From an uncultured Flavobacteriaceae bacterium (GTDB lineage: Bacteria > Bacteroidota > Bacteroidia > Flavobacteriales > Flavobacteriaceae), in assembly GCA_905181625.1 (NCBI GenBank), contig CAJIYJ010000005.1, forward strand, positions 332,021 to 396,020: a DNA stretch of 64,000 bases, in the 5' to 3' direction. The notes beneath the pieces were generated by a model. It was not told the origin of the DNA, made no database searches, and was given only the letters and a program-made list of their open reading frames with translations. Position numbers and translations under genes: made by a program. This document shows positions 52,640 to 62,368 of the stretch, piece by piece; position 1 is the first letter of the stretch, and every line of letters starts with the position of its first letter.

Positions 52640-53839
52640 ATGATAGAAAAAAAAGATATTAGCCTTGAAAGAACAGTTATAGTAGGAATTATTACTCTAA
52701 AACAAACCAGATCTGTTCTTGAAGAATTCCTGAACGAGTTAAGTTTTTTAACTTTTACAGCTGGAGGAGAAGTGATAAAGCGTTTTACTCAAAAAATGGC
52801 TTCGCCTGATTCTAAAACTTTTTTAGGTAAGGGTAAAATGGAGGAATTAGCTGCATTTATTAAAACGAATGATATAAATTCTGTCATTTTTGATGACGAG
52901 TTAACTCCAGCTCAACAATTAAATATTGAAAAATTTTTAAAATGTAAAATAGTTGATCGGACTGGGCTCATATTAGATATTTTTGCTCAAAGAGCTAAAA
53001 CCAGTTCTGCTAAAAATCAGGTTGAATTAGCTCAATATCAATATATTCTACCTAGACTAAAAGGTTTATGGACCCATTTAGAGAGACAAAAAGGAGGAAT
53101 TGGAATGCGAGGCCCTGGAGAAACAGAAATAGAAACAGACAGAAGGATTGTTAGAGACAAAATTACCTTATTGAAAAAGAAACTGCTTGTAATTGATAAG
53201 CAAATGTCAACTCAAAGAGGAAATAGAGGGTCTTTAGTTAGAGTAGCGCTAGTTGGATATACGAATGTTGGAAAATCTACTTTAATGAATTCTGTGTCCA
53301 AAGCGGAAGTTTTTGCTGAAAATAAATTATTTGCTACATTAGACACAACCGTCAGAAAAGTGGTAATTGAAAATATGCCTTTTTTATTGACAGATACGGT
53401 TGGATTTATAAGGAAGTTACCCACACAATTAATTGACTCTTTTAAAAGTACCTTGACAGAAATCACTGAAGCTGACTTGTTAATTCATGTCATTGATATT
53501 TCACATCCAAATTATGAAGATCATATAGATTCAGTGAATACAATCCTTAACGAAATAGGGTCAGGGGAAAAGCCTATGATTATGGTTTTTAACAAGACAG
53601 ACAAATATGTAAATGACAAAGAAACTATTACGGATATAAATGACATTGATTTTGAAGATAAGAGCTTGAACACTCTTAAATCTAGTCTATATAAGAAGTA
53701 TAATCAAAAAGCATACTTTATTTCGGCTCTAAGTAAAAAAGACGTTAGAGAATTGAAGACAAGCTTTTATAAAGAAGTTAGAGAAATTCATATAACTAGG
53801 TTTCCTTACAATGCTTTTTTATATCCCGATATTACTTAA
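52640..53839 (+). CDS. hflX: GTPase HflX
   Basis: A 399-residue ribosome-associated GTPase. The N-terminal domain has the conserved LGKGKMEEL and RTGLILDIFAQRAKT, then the linker RLKGLWTHLERQKGG and GMRGPGETEIETDRR. The G domain starts near residue 205 with GYTNVGKST (G1), later DTVGFIRKLP (G3) and NKTDK (G4). It splits stalled 70S ribosomes under stress. Its final 21 bases overlap the convergent DUF3078 gene. Confidence 0.97.
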   Translation: MIEKKDISLERTVIVGIITLKQTRSVLEEFLNELSFLTFTAGGEVIKRFTQKMASPDSKTFLGKGKMEELAAFIKTNDINSVIFDDELTPAQQLNIEKFLKCKIVDRTGLILDIFAQRAKTSSAKNQVELAQYQYILPRLKGLWTHLERQKGGIGMRGPGETEIETDRRIVRDKITLLKKKLLVIDKQMSTQRGNRGSLVRVALVGYTNVGKSTLMNSVSKAEVFAENKLFATLDTTVRKVVIENMPFLLTDTVGFIRKLPTQLIDSFKSTLTEITEADLLIHVIDISHPNYEDHIDSVNTILNEIGSGEKPMIMVFNKTDKYVNDKETITDINDIDFEDKSLNTLKSSLYKKYNQKAYFISALSKKDVRELKTSFYKEVREIHITRFPYNAFLYPDIT

Positions 53840-54736
53840 GTCAATGTTTAGTCCAATTCCAAGAACTTCCCTTATTTGAATCCTTTGAATTTCATTGTCA
53901 TCATAAATGAACTGAAAAATTAGATTAGTTGATACTGACTTATTTACTTTCATAACGACATTAAAAGTGTAGTCAAAATCAATGTTTTTAGGACTGTCTA
54001 GGTAGTCTGAATACAAGCTCAATCTATTTTCTAAAGTAATATTTTTATAGACCTCTGCTTTGTAGAAAGATCTAACAGAAGCTCCCAATTCAAACCTGCT
54101 GTTTGCTCCTTTTGTAACTCCAAAATAGGTTTCATTCTCTGTTAAATTTTCGGTAAAAACCCTATTAACCAGTATTAATTTTCCTGTTAGTGGAGCAATA
54201 TTGATCCAAAAGTCTTTGTTTTTTTTCCAATATAATCCGACTCCTAACTGAGTGGTTGCTGGGGAAAAAAATCTTGATTTTTCTGTACGAATAGTATTAC
54301 TATTAGCATCTTTCCCAAAACGATATCCTTTAGCAAATTGAGTTTGAAAATTAAAGAAACTAGAATAACTCCATTTACCAATTAAATCATTGTTAAATTT
54401 TTTTCCAAGAACCGAATTGATTTCTAGTCTATCATCAGTTTTTTTTAAAAACTCACTTCCACTAATTTTATTTAGCCCGAACATGGTAATTAATTTTGTG
54501 TCCCAAGCCCAACCATTATCATAATAATTGAAATTATAATTAATTTTAATCGTTCCAGAAATACTACTTTGCCCTCCAGAGCTCCAATTACTAAAGCTAG
54601 ATTGGTTAACCAAAAAAAGTCCATTTCCAGATCTTTTCCATTTTATAGGATTGTTTATACTATCTATCTCAGCTTGGGAGAATAAAAAGCTGCTTAAAAT
54701 TAAAAATGAAATAATATGTAAAAACTTAAAATTCAA
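53819..54736 (-). CDS. DUF3078 outer-membrane-type protein
   Basis: A 305-residue secreted protein (signal peptide ending near FSQ). It reads WKRSGNGLFLVNQSSFSNWSS early, then many amphipathic beta strands, matching DUF3078, a Bacteroidota outer-membrane beta-barrel family of unknown role. It is the last gene of the minus-strand set that begins with sufA, 2 bases after the DUF2480 gene. Co-transcription with suf genes recurs in this phylum. Confidence 0.85.
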   Translation of the reverse strand: MNFKFLHIISFLILSSFLFSQAEIDSINNPIKWKRSGNGLFLVNQSSFSNWSSGGQSSISGTIKINYNFNYYDNGWAWDTKLITMFGLNKISGSEFLKKTDDRLEINSVLGKKFNNDLIGKWSYSSFFNFQTQFAKGYRFGKDANSNTIRTEKSRFFSPATTQLGVGLYWKKNKDFWINIAPLTGKLILVNRVFTENLTENETYFGVTKGANSRFELGASVRSFYKAEVYKNITLENRLSLYSDYLDSPKNIDFDYTFNVVMKVNKSVSTNLIFQFIYDDNEIQRIQIREVLGIGLNIDLSNIGI

Positions 54737-54738
54737 TA

Positions 54739-55251
54739 TTAGCTTTTTGATTTTTTATAAACAGGAACAGATGAGCAGGCCTCTCCGAACATTATACTTT
54801 TTACAACTGGCTGTAATTTATCAATTAGAAGAGAGTAAGAGGATTTAGGGATGAATTTATTTGAACAGCCTTTAATTATAACAGCCTTATTTTGATAGTT
54901 AGAAAAATTATAATTATTAATAGCATCACTAATTAAAATATTTTCTAGTAATTCTAAAGATCCAATAACATGTTTTATTTCTTCTTTTTTTAAATATGAG
55001 CTTACTAATAACAATGCCCAATCTGGTATTATGGCTTCATTTGAGCAAACTATTGAAAGGAATTTATTTTTGTATTGTTTCCAATCATGATTTCGCAAAT
55101 TTTCCCTAAAATCTTTTTCAATTAATACAAGATCGTTTTTAAGCCATTTTTTTAAATCAAAAGTTACTCTTTCATTATCTGAAATAAAAGATTCAAGATC
55201 TATTGTCTCTAGCTTACTATTAGCGACTCTATTAACTATCACATTATTCAT
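54739..55251 (-). CDS. DUF2480 family protein
   Basis: A 170-residue cytoplasmic protein, matching DUF2480 (start NVIVNRVANSKLETIDL, then DLKKWLKND, FCSNEAIIPDWA-type stretch). Function is unknown. Its start overlaps the DUF59 gene stop by 1 base, and the pair is conserved in Bacteroidota SUF neighbourhoods. Translational coupling to the DUF59 gene is likely. Confidence 0.85.
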   Translation of the reverse strand: MNNVIVNRVANSKLETIDLESFISDNERVTFDLKKWLKNDLVLIEKDFRENLRNHDWKQYKNKFLSIVCSNEAIIPDWALLLVSSYLKKEEIKHVIGSLELLENILISDAINNYNFSNYQNKAVIIKGCSNKFIPKSSYSLLIDKLQPVVKSIMFGEACSSVPVYKKSKS

Positions 55252-55562
55252 TACAAAAACCCTAACTCTAATTTAGCTTCTTCACTCATTAAATCTCTAG
55301 TCCATGGAGGATCAAAAGTTAATTCCACTTTTGCTTCAACCACTTCTTCAACTGATCTCACTTTGTCTTCAACTTCTAATGGGAGAGTCTCGGCAACTGG
55401 GCAGTTGGGAGTTGTTAAAGTCATAAGCACTTTAACGTGATTGTCTTCATTAACAAAAACATCATATATTAATCCTAATTCGTATATGTCTACTGGAATT
55501 TCAGGATCATATATTGTTTTTAAAACTCTAACTATTTTTTCGCCTAATTCGTTTGGATCCAT
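55251..55562 (-). CDS. DUF59/MIP18 family Fe-S assembly protein (SufT-like)
   Basis: A 103-residue protein with the MIP18-type motif TIYDPEIPVDIYELGLIYD and MTLTTPNCPVAETLP, whose Cys is conserved in the family. These proteins help load iron-sulfur clusters into target proteins. It lies 12 bases after sufE, inside the SUF operon, and its stop overlaps the DUF2480 start by 1 base. Naming as sufT follows context. Confidence 0.92.
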   Translation of the reverse strand: MDPNELGEKIVRVLKTIYDPEIPVDIYELGLIYDVFVNEDNHVKVLMTLTTPNCPVAETLPLEVEDKVRSVEEVVEAKVELTFDPPWTRDLMSEEAKLELGFL

Positions 55563-55574
55563 TTTTATTTGATT

Positions 55575-55994
55575 TTATTCTTTTTTACTAAATGCTAACG
55601 CATAATATTTTATTTGTCTTAACATTGAAACTAATCCATTTGCTCTTGTAGGGGACAAATGTTCTTTCAAACCTATTTCATCAATATACTTAACATCAGA
55701 ATTTATAATATCTAAAGGAGTCTGATTTGAAAAAGCTCTAAGTAATATGGCAGCTATTCCTTTAGTAATAATAGCTTCACTATCGGTAGTATAGAATACT
55801 TTTCCTTCAAGCACTTCTGCATGAAGCCACAATTTACTTTGGCAGCCTTTAATTAAATTGGAATCAGTTTTATTGCTTGGGCTAATTAATTCAATAGTCT
55901 TTCCAAGCTCAATCATATACTCATACCGTTCCATCCAATTTTCAAAAAGAGAAAATTCCTCAACTATTTCATCTTGAATTTCTTTTATTGTCAT
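55575..55994 (-). CDS. sufE: Cysteine desulfuration protein SufE
   Basis: A 139-residue protein. LIKGCQSKLWLHAEV carries the persulfide-accepting Cys, and the fold motifs ITKGIAAILLRAFSNQTP and LSPTRANGLVSML follow. SufE takes sulfur from SufS for cluster assembly on SufBCD. It is encoded 29 bases after sufS in the operon. Length matches the family. Confidence 0.96.
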   Translation of the reverse strand: MTIKEIQDEIVEEFSLFENWMERYEYMIELGKTIELISPSNKTDSNLIKGCQSKLWLHAEVLEGKVFYTTDSEAIITKGIAAILLRAFSNQTPLDIINSDVKYIDEIGLKEHLSPTRANGLVSMLRQIKYYALAFSKKE

Positions 55995-56023
55995 AAGTCA
56001 AACTAGTAAATCAAAGATACAAA

Positions 56024-57241
56024 TTAGCTTAACATAGTGATGGCCTGTAATAAAGATTTATAAAGGTGATCTATCTCCTTAGTTGTATTGTAGAAAGAAA
56101 AAGAAACTCTTACAGTGCCTGAAATATTATAGTAATCCATAATGGGTTGAGCACAATGTTGACCAGTTCTTACAGCTATACCAAATTTATCTAAAATAGA
56201 GCCAATGTCATAAGCATGAATCTCCCCAACATTGAATGATATTACAGAGGTTTTATTTAATGAATCCCCATAAATTTTAAGATTAGGGATTGTCTTAAGC
56301 TTTTTTGTAGCGTATTTTAAAAGAGATGTTTCATGATTTTTAATATGATCAAACCCAATTTTATTTAAATAATTAATAGCTTCTCCAAAACCTATAACAC
56401 CAGCGATATTAGGTGTGCCAGCTTCAAATTTATGAGGAAGTTCAGCGTAGGTAGTTTTTTCAAAAGTTACACTTGAAATCATTTCTCCACCCCCTTGGTA
56501 TGGTGGCATTTTTTTTAACCATTTCTCTTTTCCATATAGCATTCCAACTCCGGTAGGCCCACATAATTTATGTGCGGATGTAGTGTAAAAATCAACATTT
56601 AATTCTTGAAGATTTGTTTTAAGATGAGAGCTGGCTTGAGCTCCATCTACCAAAACTACAGCTCCAAATTCATGAGCTTTATCAATTATTTTTTTTATAG
56701 GGTTGATAATGCCTAGAGCATTAGAAATATGATTTACAAATACAAGTTTTGTTTTATTAGATAATAATTTTTCAAATACAGAAAAGTTTAATTCTCCACT
56801 TTCTTGCATAGGAATGACTTTGATTAGAGCCCCATTTTTCTCACACATCATTTGCCATGGAACAATATTTGAATGATGTTCAAGTCCAGAAATAATAATT
56901 TCATCTCCACTATTTAAGAGACTTTGAAATCCGTTAGCCACCAAATTAATTGAATGAGTAGTACCGGAAGTAAAAATAATTTCATGAGAATACTTTGCGT
57001 TGAAATGTGTTTGGATGGACTGCCTAGCACTTTCATAGGCATCAGTAGCTTCCTGACTTACGGTATGAACTCCTCTGTGAATATTTGAATTGTAGTTGCT
57101 ATAATAATCAACTAGAGAATCAATGACAGTTTTTGGCTTTTGGCTTGTTGCGGCATTATCTAAATAAACAAAAGGGTATCCATTTACTTTTCTGTTTAGT
57201 ATTGGAAAATCTTCCCTGATTTTGTTGATATCAAACTCCAT
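56024..57241 (-). CDS. sufS: Cysteine desulfurase SufS
   Basis: A 405-residue PLP enzyme, SufS class. It reads YLDNAATSQKP, HRGVHTVSQEATDAYE, and TTSAHKLCGPTGVG with the PLP-binding Lys. The persulfide Cys is in RTGQHCAQP near residue 363. It releases sulfur from cysteine and passes it to SufE. It follows sufD by 2 bases. Confidence 0.97.
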   Translation of the reverse strand: MEFDINKIREDFPILNRKVNGYPFVYLDNAATSQKPKTVIDSLVDYYSNYNSNIHRGVHTVSQEATDAYESARQSIQTHFNAKYSHEIIFTSGTTHSINLVANGFQSLLNSGDEIIISGLEHHSNIVPWQMMCEKNGALIKVIPMQESGELNFSVFEKLLSNKTKLVFVNHISNALGIINPIKKIIDKAHEFGAVVLVDGAQASSHLKTNLQELNVDFYTTSAHKLCGPTGVGMLYGKEKWLKKMPPYQGGGEMISSVTFEKTTYAELPHKFEAGTPNIAGVIGFGEAINYLNKIGFDHIKNHETSLLKYATKKLKTIPNLKIYGDSLNKTSVISFNVGEIHAYDIGSILDKFGIAVRTGQHCAQPIMDYYNISGTVRVSFSFYNTTKEIDHLYKSLLQAITMLS

Positions 57242-57243
57242 AA

Positions 57244-58560
57244 TTATAGATCAAACCCTAATTTAACCCCTAGTTTATTAGCGATAATTTTTTTAATCTT
57301 TGATTTCAAAGCAGGAATACTAACACTCTCTAAAACGTTATTAGCAAAGGCATATGTTAGTAATGCTTCCGCTTCTTTTCTAGGAATCCCTCTAGCTCTT
57401 AAATAGAATAAAGCATCTTGATCTAATTGTCCAATGGTACAGCCATGAGAACACTTCACATCATCAGCAAATATTTCTAATTGGGGCTTCGAATTTATAG
57501 TAGATTTATCAGTTAATAGTATGTTATTATTTTGTTGGAATGCATTTGTTTTTTGAGCTATTTTATCTACAATAATTTTACCGTTAAAAACCCCTGTTGA
57601 ACTGCCAGAATAAATCCCTTTATAATCTTGATGACTTTCGCAATTTGGATTAGCATGGTCAACCAATGTATGATGATCAACTAGTTGCTTATCGTCTATG
57701 ATTGTAATCCCCTTCAAGGTGGAGTTAATATAAGACCCTTTTTGGTAGTAGTTAAGGTTATTTCTTGTAAGCTTTCCTCCAAAAGAAAATGTATGAATCT
57801 TAGCATTGCTGTCTCTTTCTTGTGAGATATATGTATTGTCAATCAGAGTTGTAGATAGACGATCATTTTGAATTTTATAATAATCCAAATGAGCATTTTT
57901 TCCAACAAAAATTTCAGAAACGGAATTTGTAAAAATAGGATTATCAGTTAAACTTTGATGACTTTCTACGATTTCTACTTGAGCACCTTCTTCAATAACA
58001 ATTAAATTTCTTGGCTGGAGCATTAAAGCAGATTCATTACCTGTTGCAAAATGAATTATTTCAATAGGTTTTTCTAGTATAATATTTTTAGGAATATGAA
58101 CGTAGGCTCCTTCTTTTGAAAATGCCGTATTTAATTGAGATAAAGAATCGCTTTTTTCAATTGATTTGTTAAAATGTTTTTTAATAATAGAAGCGTATTT
58201 AGCTTTTGATAAGGCTGCTGACATTATACAAACATCTACGTGGTCATGACTTGTTTGAGACAGGAATGAATCAAAAAATCCGTCAACAAAAACAAGTTTA
58301 TAGCTTTCAGTATTATCTAAGAAAAAATCTTTTACATTTTTAAAATCTAGAACATTCTTTTTTTTAGAAAAAAGAGTATAATCTTCTTTAAGTACCTTGT
58401 TTAGGGAAGTGTACTTCCAAGCTTCTAATTTTTTATTAGGAAATCCTAATTTTTCAAAACTCTTAATAGCATCAGTTCTAATGTTGTGTACAGGAGACTG
58501 TATATTTATATCAAGTTCAAATGCTAAAAATGATGAAACTAATTTATCTGCTAATGGCAT
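57244..58560 (-). CDS. sufD: Fe-S cluster assembly protein SufD
   Basis: A 438-residue beta-helix protein of the SufB/SufD family. The C-terminal half reads QKTNAFQQNNNILLTDKSTI, PQLEIFADDVKCSHG and ARGIPRKEAEALLTYAF, the conserved SufD core with His involved in cluster assembly. Lower similarity at the N terminus is usual. It lies 12 bases after sufC and 2 bases before sufS. Confidence 0.95.
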   Translation of the reverse strand: MPLADKLVSSFLAFELDINIQSPVHNIRTDAIKSFEKLGFPNKKLEAWKYTSLNKVLKEDYTLFSKKKNVLDFKNVKDFFLDNTESYKLVFVDGFFDSFLSQTSHDHVDVCIMSAALSKAKYASIIKKHFNKSIEKSDSLSQLNTAFSKEGAYVHIPKNIILEKPIEIIHFATGNESALMLQPRNLIVIEEGAQVEIVESHQSLTDNPIFTNSVSEIFVGKNAHLDYYKIQNDRLSTTLIDNTYISQERDSNAKIHTFSFGGKLTRNNLNYYQKGSYINSTLKGITIIDDKQLVDHHTLVDHANPNCESHQDYKGIYSGSSTGVFNGKIIVDKIAQKTNAFQQNNNILLTDKSTINSKPQLEIFADDVKCSHGCTIGQLDQDALFYLRARGIPRKEAEALLTYAFANNVLESVSIPALKSKIKKIIANKLGVKLGFDL

Positions 58561-58572
58561 TGTAATTGTTTT

Positions 58573-59310
58573 TTATTTTATCCAATCGTATCCTTTTTCT
58601 TCCAGTTCATGTGCAAGTTCTTTTCCGCCAGACTTAACAATTTTTCCTTCGTGTAGTACATGTACATAGTCAGGCACTATATAGTCTAATAGCCTTTGAT
58701 AATGCGTAATAAGAATTACAGCATTATTTTTATTTTTCAACTTATTAACTCCGTTTGCAACAACCTTTAGAGCATCTATATCTAAACCAGAATCAGTTTC
58801 GTCTAATATTGATAAGCTAGGTTCAAGCATCGCCATTTGAAAAATTTCATTTCTTTTTTTCTCTCCACCTGAAAATCCTTCGTTTAAAGACCTTGAAAGA
58901 AATCTAGAGTCTATTTCCAAAAGCTCTGCTTTTTCTCTAATTTTTTTAAGCATTTTATTAGCAGGCATTTCTTTTTCATTCCTTGCTCTTAGATTTGAGT
59001 TAATAGCAGTTTTAATAAAATTTGTAACTGTTATGCCCGGAATTTCAACTGGGTATTGAAAGGACATGAAAATTCCTTTATTAGCTCTTTCTTCAGCTGC
59101 TAATTCAATTATATTTTCATTTTTATATATAATATCTCCTTTGGTAACTTCATAAGCTTCATTTCCAGCAATGACAGATGAAAGTGTGCTTTTACCCGAA
59201 CCATTTGGTCCCATGATTGCGTGTACCTCGCCAGCCCTTACGTCTAAATTGATACCATTTAAAATGGGCTTACCTTCAACACTTACATGTAAATTATCTA
59301 TAGTTAACAT
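58573..59310 (-). CDS. sufC: Fe-S cluster assembly ATPase SufC
   Basis: A 245-residue ABC-type ATPase with Walker A GPNGSGKSTL, signature region NEGFSGGEKKRNE and Walker B SILDETDSGLD. It drives SufBD conformational change with ATP. Length and motifs are typical for SufC. It lies between sufB and sufD in the operon. Confidence 0.98.
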   Translation of the reverse strand: MLTIDNLHVSVEGKPILNGINLDVRAGEVHAIMGPNGSGKSTLSSVIAGNEAYEVTKGDIIYKNENIIELAAEERANKGIFMSFQYPVEIPGITVTNFIKTAINSNLRARNEKEMPANKMLKKIREKAELLEIDSRFLSRSLNEGFSGGEKKRNEIFQMAMLEPSLSILDETDSGLDIDALKVVANGVNKLKNKNNAVILITHYQRLLDYIVPDYVHVLHEGKIVKSGGKELAHELEEKGYDWIK

Positions 59311-59331
59311 AGTTTTAATTAATTTTTTGAT

Positions 59332-60777
59332 TTAACCTACTGATCCCTCAAGGGAAATTTCTAATAATTTTTGAGCTTCAACTGCAAATTCCATTGGAAG
59401 TTTGTTTAATACTTCTTTACTAAATCCATTAACGATTAATGCAATAGCCTTTTCAGTGTCTATGCCTCTTTGGTTACAATAAAATATTTGATCTTCCCCT
59501 ATTTTACTAGTCGAAGCTTCATGCTCTACAATAGCTGTTTTGTTTTTTACTTCAATATACGGAAAGGTATGAGCTCCACATTTATTACCCATGAGCAAAG
59601 AATCGCATTGCGAAAAATTTCTAGCATTTTCTGCTCTAGAATTAATCTGAACAAGTCCTCTATAACTGTTTTGAGATTTTCCTGCTGAAATTCCCTTTGA
59701 AATAATAGTGCTTTTAGTGTTTTTACCAATATGAATCATTTTGGTGCCAGTATCAGCTTGCTGATAGTTGTTAGTGACAGCAATTGAATAAAATTCTCCA
59801 ATACTATTATCTCCTTTTAGAATACATGACGGATATTTCCAGGTTACTGCTGAACCAGTCTCAACTTGTGTCCAGGATATTTTAGAATTAGTATGACAAA
59901 TTCCTCTTTTGGTAACAAAGTTAAATACACCGCCTTTTCCGTTTTTATTTCCAGGAAACCAATTTTGAACAGTAGAGTATTTGATTTCAGCTCCGTCTAA
60001 AGCCACAAGCTCTACTACAGCAGCATGTAATTGATTTTCATCTCTTGAGGGAGCGGTACACCCTTCTAAATAACTTACATAACTATCTTTATCTGCGATT
60101 ACTAAAGTTCTCTCAAATTGTCCAGTTCCAGCTTGATTGATTCTAAAATAAGTTGAAAGCTCCATAGGGCACCTTACTCCTTTCGGAATGTAACAAAATG
60201 ATCCGTCTGAAAATACAGCAGAATTTAAAGTTGCATAAAAGTTGTCTTTTTGAGGGACTACACTTCCAATATATTTTTTAACAAGATCAGGATGATTTTT
60301 GATTGCTTCAGAAATAGAACAAAAAATAATTCCTTTTTTTGAAAGCGTATCCTTAAAAGTGGTTGCTACCGAAACAGAATCTACTACAATGTCAACCGCC
60401 ACACCTGTTAATTTTTTTTGCTCATTTATTGAAATCCCTAGTTTCTCAAATGTTTTAAGTAATTCTGGATCAACTTCATCTAAACTATCGTATTTGTCTT
60501 TTCCTTTAGGAGCAGAATAATATGATATTTTTTGAAAATCTGGTTTAGAATATTTAACATTTGCCCATTCTGGCTCTTCCATTTCTTGCCAAGCTTTAAA
60601 AGCTTTTAAGCGCCAATCGGTCATCCACTCAGGCTCTTCTTTTCTTCTAGAAATTGCTCTAACAATTTTTTCATTTAGGCCAATAGGGAATGTGTCAGAC
60701 TCAATATCGGTTACAAATCCGTATTCATATTCTTTAGTTTCTAACTCTTTTTTTAATTCTTCTTCCGTATATGCCAT
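59332..60777 (-). CDS. sufB: Fe-S cluster assembly scaffold SufB
   Basis: A 481-residue SufB with conserved [35 protein letters not shown], and the C-terminal [17 protein letters not shown] and [11 protein letters not shown] stretches. Cysteines in these segments take part in nascent cluster assembly with SufC and SufD. Length is normal. It starts 10 bases after sufA ends. Confidence 0.98.
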   Translation of the reverse strand: MAYTEEELKKELETKEYEYGFVTDIESDTFPIGLNEKIVRAISRRKEEPEWMTDWRLKAFKAWQEMEEPEWANVKYSKPDFQKISYYSAPKGKDKYDSLDEVDPELLKTFEKLGISINEQKKLTGVAVDIVVDSVSVATTFKDTLSKKGIIFCSISEAIKNHPDLVKKYIGSVVPQKDNFYATLNSAVFSDGSFCYIPKGVRCPMELSTYFRINQAGTGQFERTLVIADKDSYVSYLEGCTAPSRDENQLHAAVVELVALDGAEIKYSTVQNWFPGNKNGKGGVFNFVTKRGICHTNSKISWTQVETGSAVTWKYPSCILKGDNSIGEFYSIAVTNNYQQADTGTKMIHIGKNTKSTIISKGISAGKSQNSYRGLVQINSRAENARNFSQCDSLLMGNKCGAHTFPYIEVKNKTAIVEHEASTSKIGEDQIFYCNQRGIDTEKAIALIVNGFSKEVLNKLPMEFAVEAQKLLEISLEGSVG

Positions 60778-60786
60778 TTTATTTTT

Positions 60787-61116
60787 TTATAATGAAAAAC
60801 TTTCTCCACAACCACAAGTCCTATTAGCATTGGGATTATTGAAAACAAATCCTTTACCATTTAATCCGCCAGAAAATTCTAAAGTAGTCCCGATTAAGTA
60901 TAAAAAACTTTTATTATCAACAATGATTTTAACTCCATTATCTTCATAAACTTTATCATCAGTATTAATTGAGTTATCAAAATTTAAATCATAAGACAGT
61001 CCGGAGCATCCTCCGCTTTTAACACCTACTCTTACATAGTCGCTTGACACGTTGTATCCTTCAGCCGACATTAGCTTAGTTACTTCTGATTTTGCTTGTA
61101 CTGAAACTTTAATCAT
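60787..61116 (-). CDS. sufA: A-type Fe-S carrier protein SufA/IscA
   Basis: A 109-residue HesB/IscA protein with the three conserved cysteines: SGGCSGLSYDL and the C-terminal NRTCGCGESFSL. It receives clusters from SufBCD and passes them to apo-proteins. First gene of the SUF operon, with a -7 element TATATTTG (61141-61148, minus) 25 bases before its ATG. Confidence 0.95.
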   Translation of the reverse strand: MIKVSVQAKSEVTKLMSAEGYNVSSDYVRVGVKSGGCSGLSYDLNFDNSINTDDKVYEDNGVKIIVDNKSFLYLIGTTLEFSGGLNGKGFVFNNPNANRTCGCGESFSL

Positions 61117-61140
61117 TTATAATGAAATCTATATATTTTG

Positions 61141-61148
61141 CAAATATA
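61141..61148 (-). promoter_or_regulatory. -7 promoter element of the suf operon
   Basis: On the minus strand this is TATATTTG, fitting TAnnTTTG, with the predicted start site about 18 bases before the sufA ATG. No CAA (minus-strand TTG) lies at the usual -33 spacing. No Fe-S repressor gene (iscR) is adjacent. Confidence 0.55.
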
Positions 61149-61226
61149 ACTCTTTGAGAATTTATTACACTAAGTTTTTTTTATTAATCCCTACTTATAA
61201 TAATTCAATAATAATGCCATTTAATT

Positions 61227-61234
61227 TATATTTG
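61227..61234 (+). promoter_or_regulatory. -7 promoter element before thiL
   Basis: TATATTTG fits the consensus, 15 bases before the TTG start codon at 61249, giving a short leader. There is no clear TTG -33 element at the right distance. Confidence 0.45.
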
Positions 61235-61248
61235 ACAAAAAAAGTAAA

Positions 61249-62292
61249 TTGAAAAAAGATAACGAAATAAAAAGTCCAACAAAATTAGCAGATTTAGGAG
61301 AGTTTGCGGTGATTAATGAAATTACTAAAGGCTTTGTAGATTCAAATAAATCTACCATACTTGGAATTGGTGATGATGCGGCAGTTATTGATTTTAACGA
61401 CAATAAGGCATTAATCTCTACAGATATGATGGTTGAAGGCGTTCATTTTGATCTGGCTTATATGCCATTAAAGCATTTAGGATATAAAGCTGTTGTTTCA
61501 AATCTTTCAGATATCTATTCAATGAATGGGATATGTACTCAAATCACAGTGAGTATAGCAGTTTCTAATCGATTTAATTTAGAATCATTAGAAGAACTTT
61601 ATCTAGGAGTTAGAGCTGCATGTAAATTTTATAAAGTAGATTTAGTTGGAGGAGATACTACAAGCTCTACAAAGGGTTTGATTATTAGTATTACAGCAAT
61701 TGGAAAAGCTAAGCAGAAGGACATAGTTAAAAGAAGTGGCGCTCAAATCAATGATTTAATAGTAGTTTCGGGAGATTTAGGAAGTGCCTATATGGGTTTA
61801 CAAGTTTTAGAAAGAGAAAATGAGGTGTTTAAAGTAAACCCACAAAATCAACCTGATTTATCTGACTATACTTACTTGCTTAAAAGACAATTGAAGCCAG
61901 AAGCTAGAAAAGATGTTGTAGATTTTTTTGCTGATAAAAAGATAATACCTACTTCAATGATCGACATAAGCGATGGTCTTTCCTCAGAAATATTACATAT
62001 ATGCAAACTATCAAATGTTGGATGTGATATATATGAAGAAAAAATACCATTAAGTGAGGAATTGAAATCTGCTTGTGAAGAGTTTAAGTTACATTCAACT
62101 ACAATCGCATTAAGTGGAGGGGAAGATTACGAACTTTTATTCACAATAAATCAAAAAGATTATGATAAGATCAAAGTAAGTAATGATTTAACTGTGATTG
62201 GTCATGTAATTGATTCTGAAAAAGGAATAAACTTAGTAACAAAATCAGAAGATAAAGTTCCGATTACTTCTCAAGGCTGGAAATCGTTTTAA
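61249..62292 (+). CDS. thiL: Thiamine-monophosphate kinase
   Basis: A 347-residue enzyme converting thiamine phosphate to thiamine pyrophosphate with ATP. It has ADLGEFAVINEIT at the start, GIGDDAAVID, STDMMVEGVHFD, VGGDTTSSTKG, and the late SGGEDYELLF motif, all ThiL-typical. The start is TTG: the only ATG nearby (61214) runs into an in-frame stop before the coding region. A -7 promoter element sits 15 bases upstream. Confidence 0.95.
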   Translation: MKKDNEIKSPTKLADLGEFAVINEITKGFVDSNKSTILGIGDDAAVIDFNDNKALISTDMMVEGVHFDLAYMPLKHLGYKAVVSNLSDIYSMNGICTQITVSIAVSNRFNLESLEELYLGVRAACKFYKVDLVGGDTTSSTKGLIISITAIGKAKQKDIVKRSGAQINDLIVVSGDLGSAYMGLQVLERENEVFKVNPQNQPDLSDYTYLLKRQLKPEARKDVVDFFADKKIIPTSMIDISDGLSSEILHICKLSNVGCDIYEEKIPLSEELKSACEEFKLHSTTIALSGGEDYELLFTINQKDYDKIKVSNDLTVIGHVIDSEKGINLVTKSEDKVPITSQGWKSF

Positions 62293-62341
62293 TCTATTTA
62301 GACTGATATTTTAATAAACTTTTTTAATAACATAAAAAACG

Positions 62342-62349
62342 TATTTTTG
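62342..62349 (+). promoter_or_regulatory. -7 promoter element before rseP
   Basis: TATTTTTG fits TAnnTTTG, 19 bases before the ATG at 62369. The -33 TTG is not visible at the usual distance. Confidence 0.4.
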
Positions 62350-62368
62350 GACTCCCAATAATTTACAT

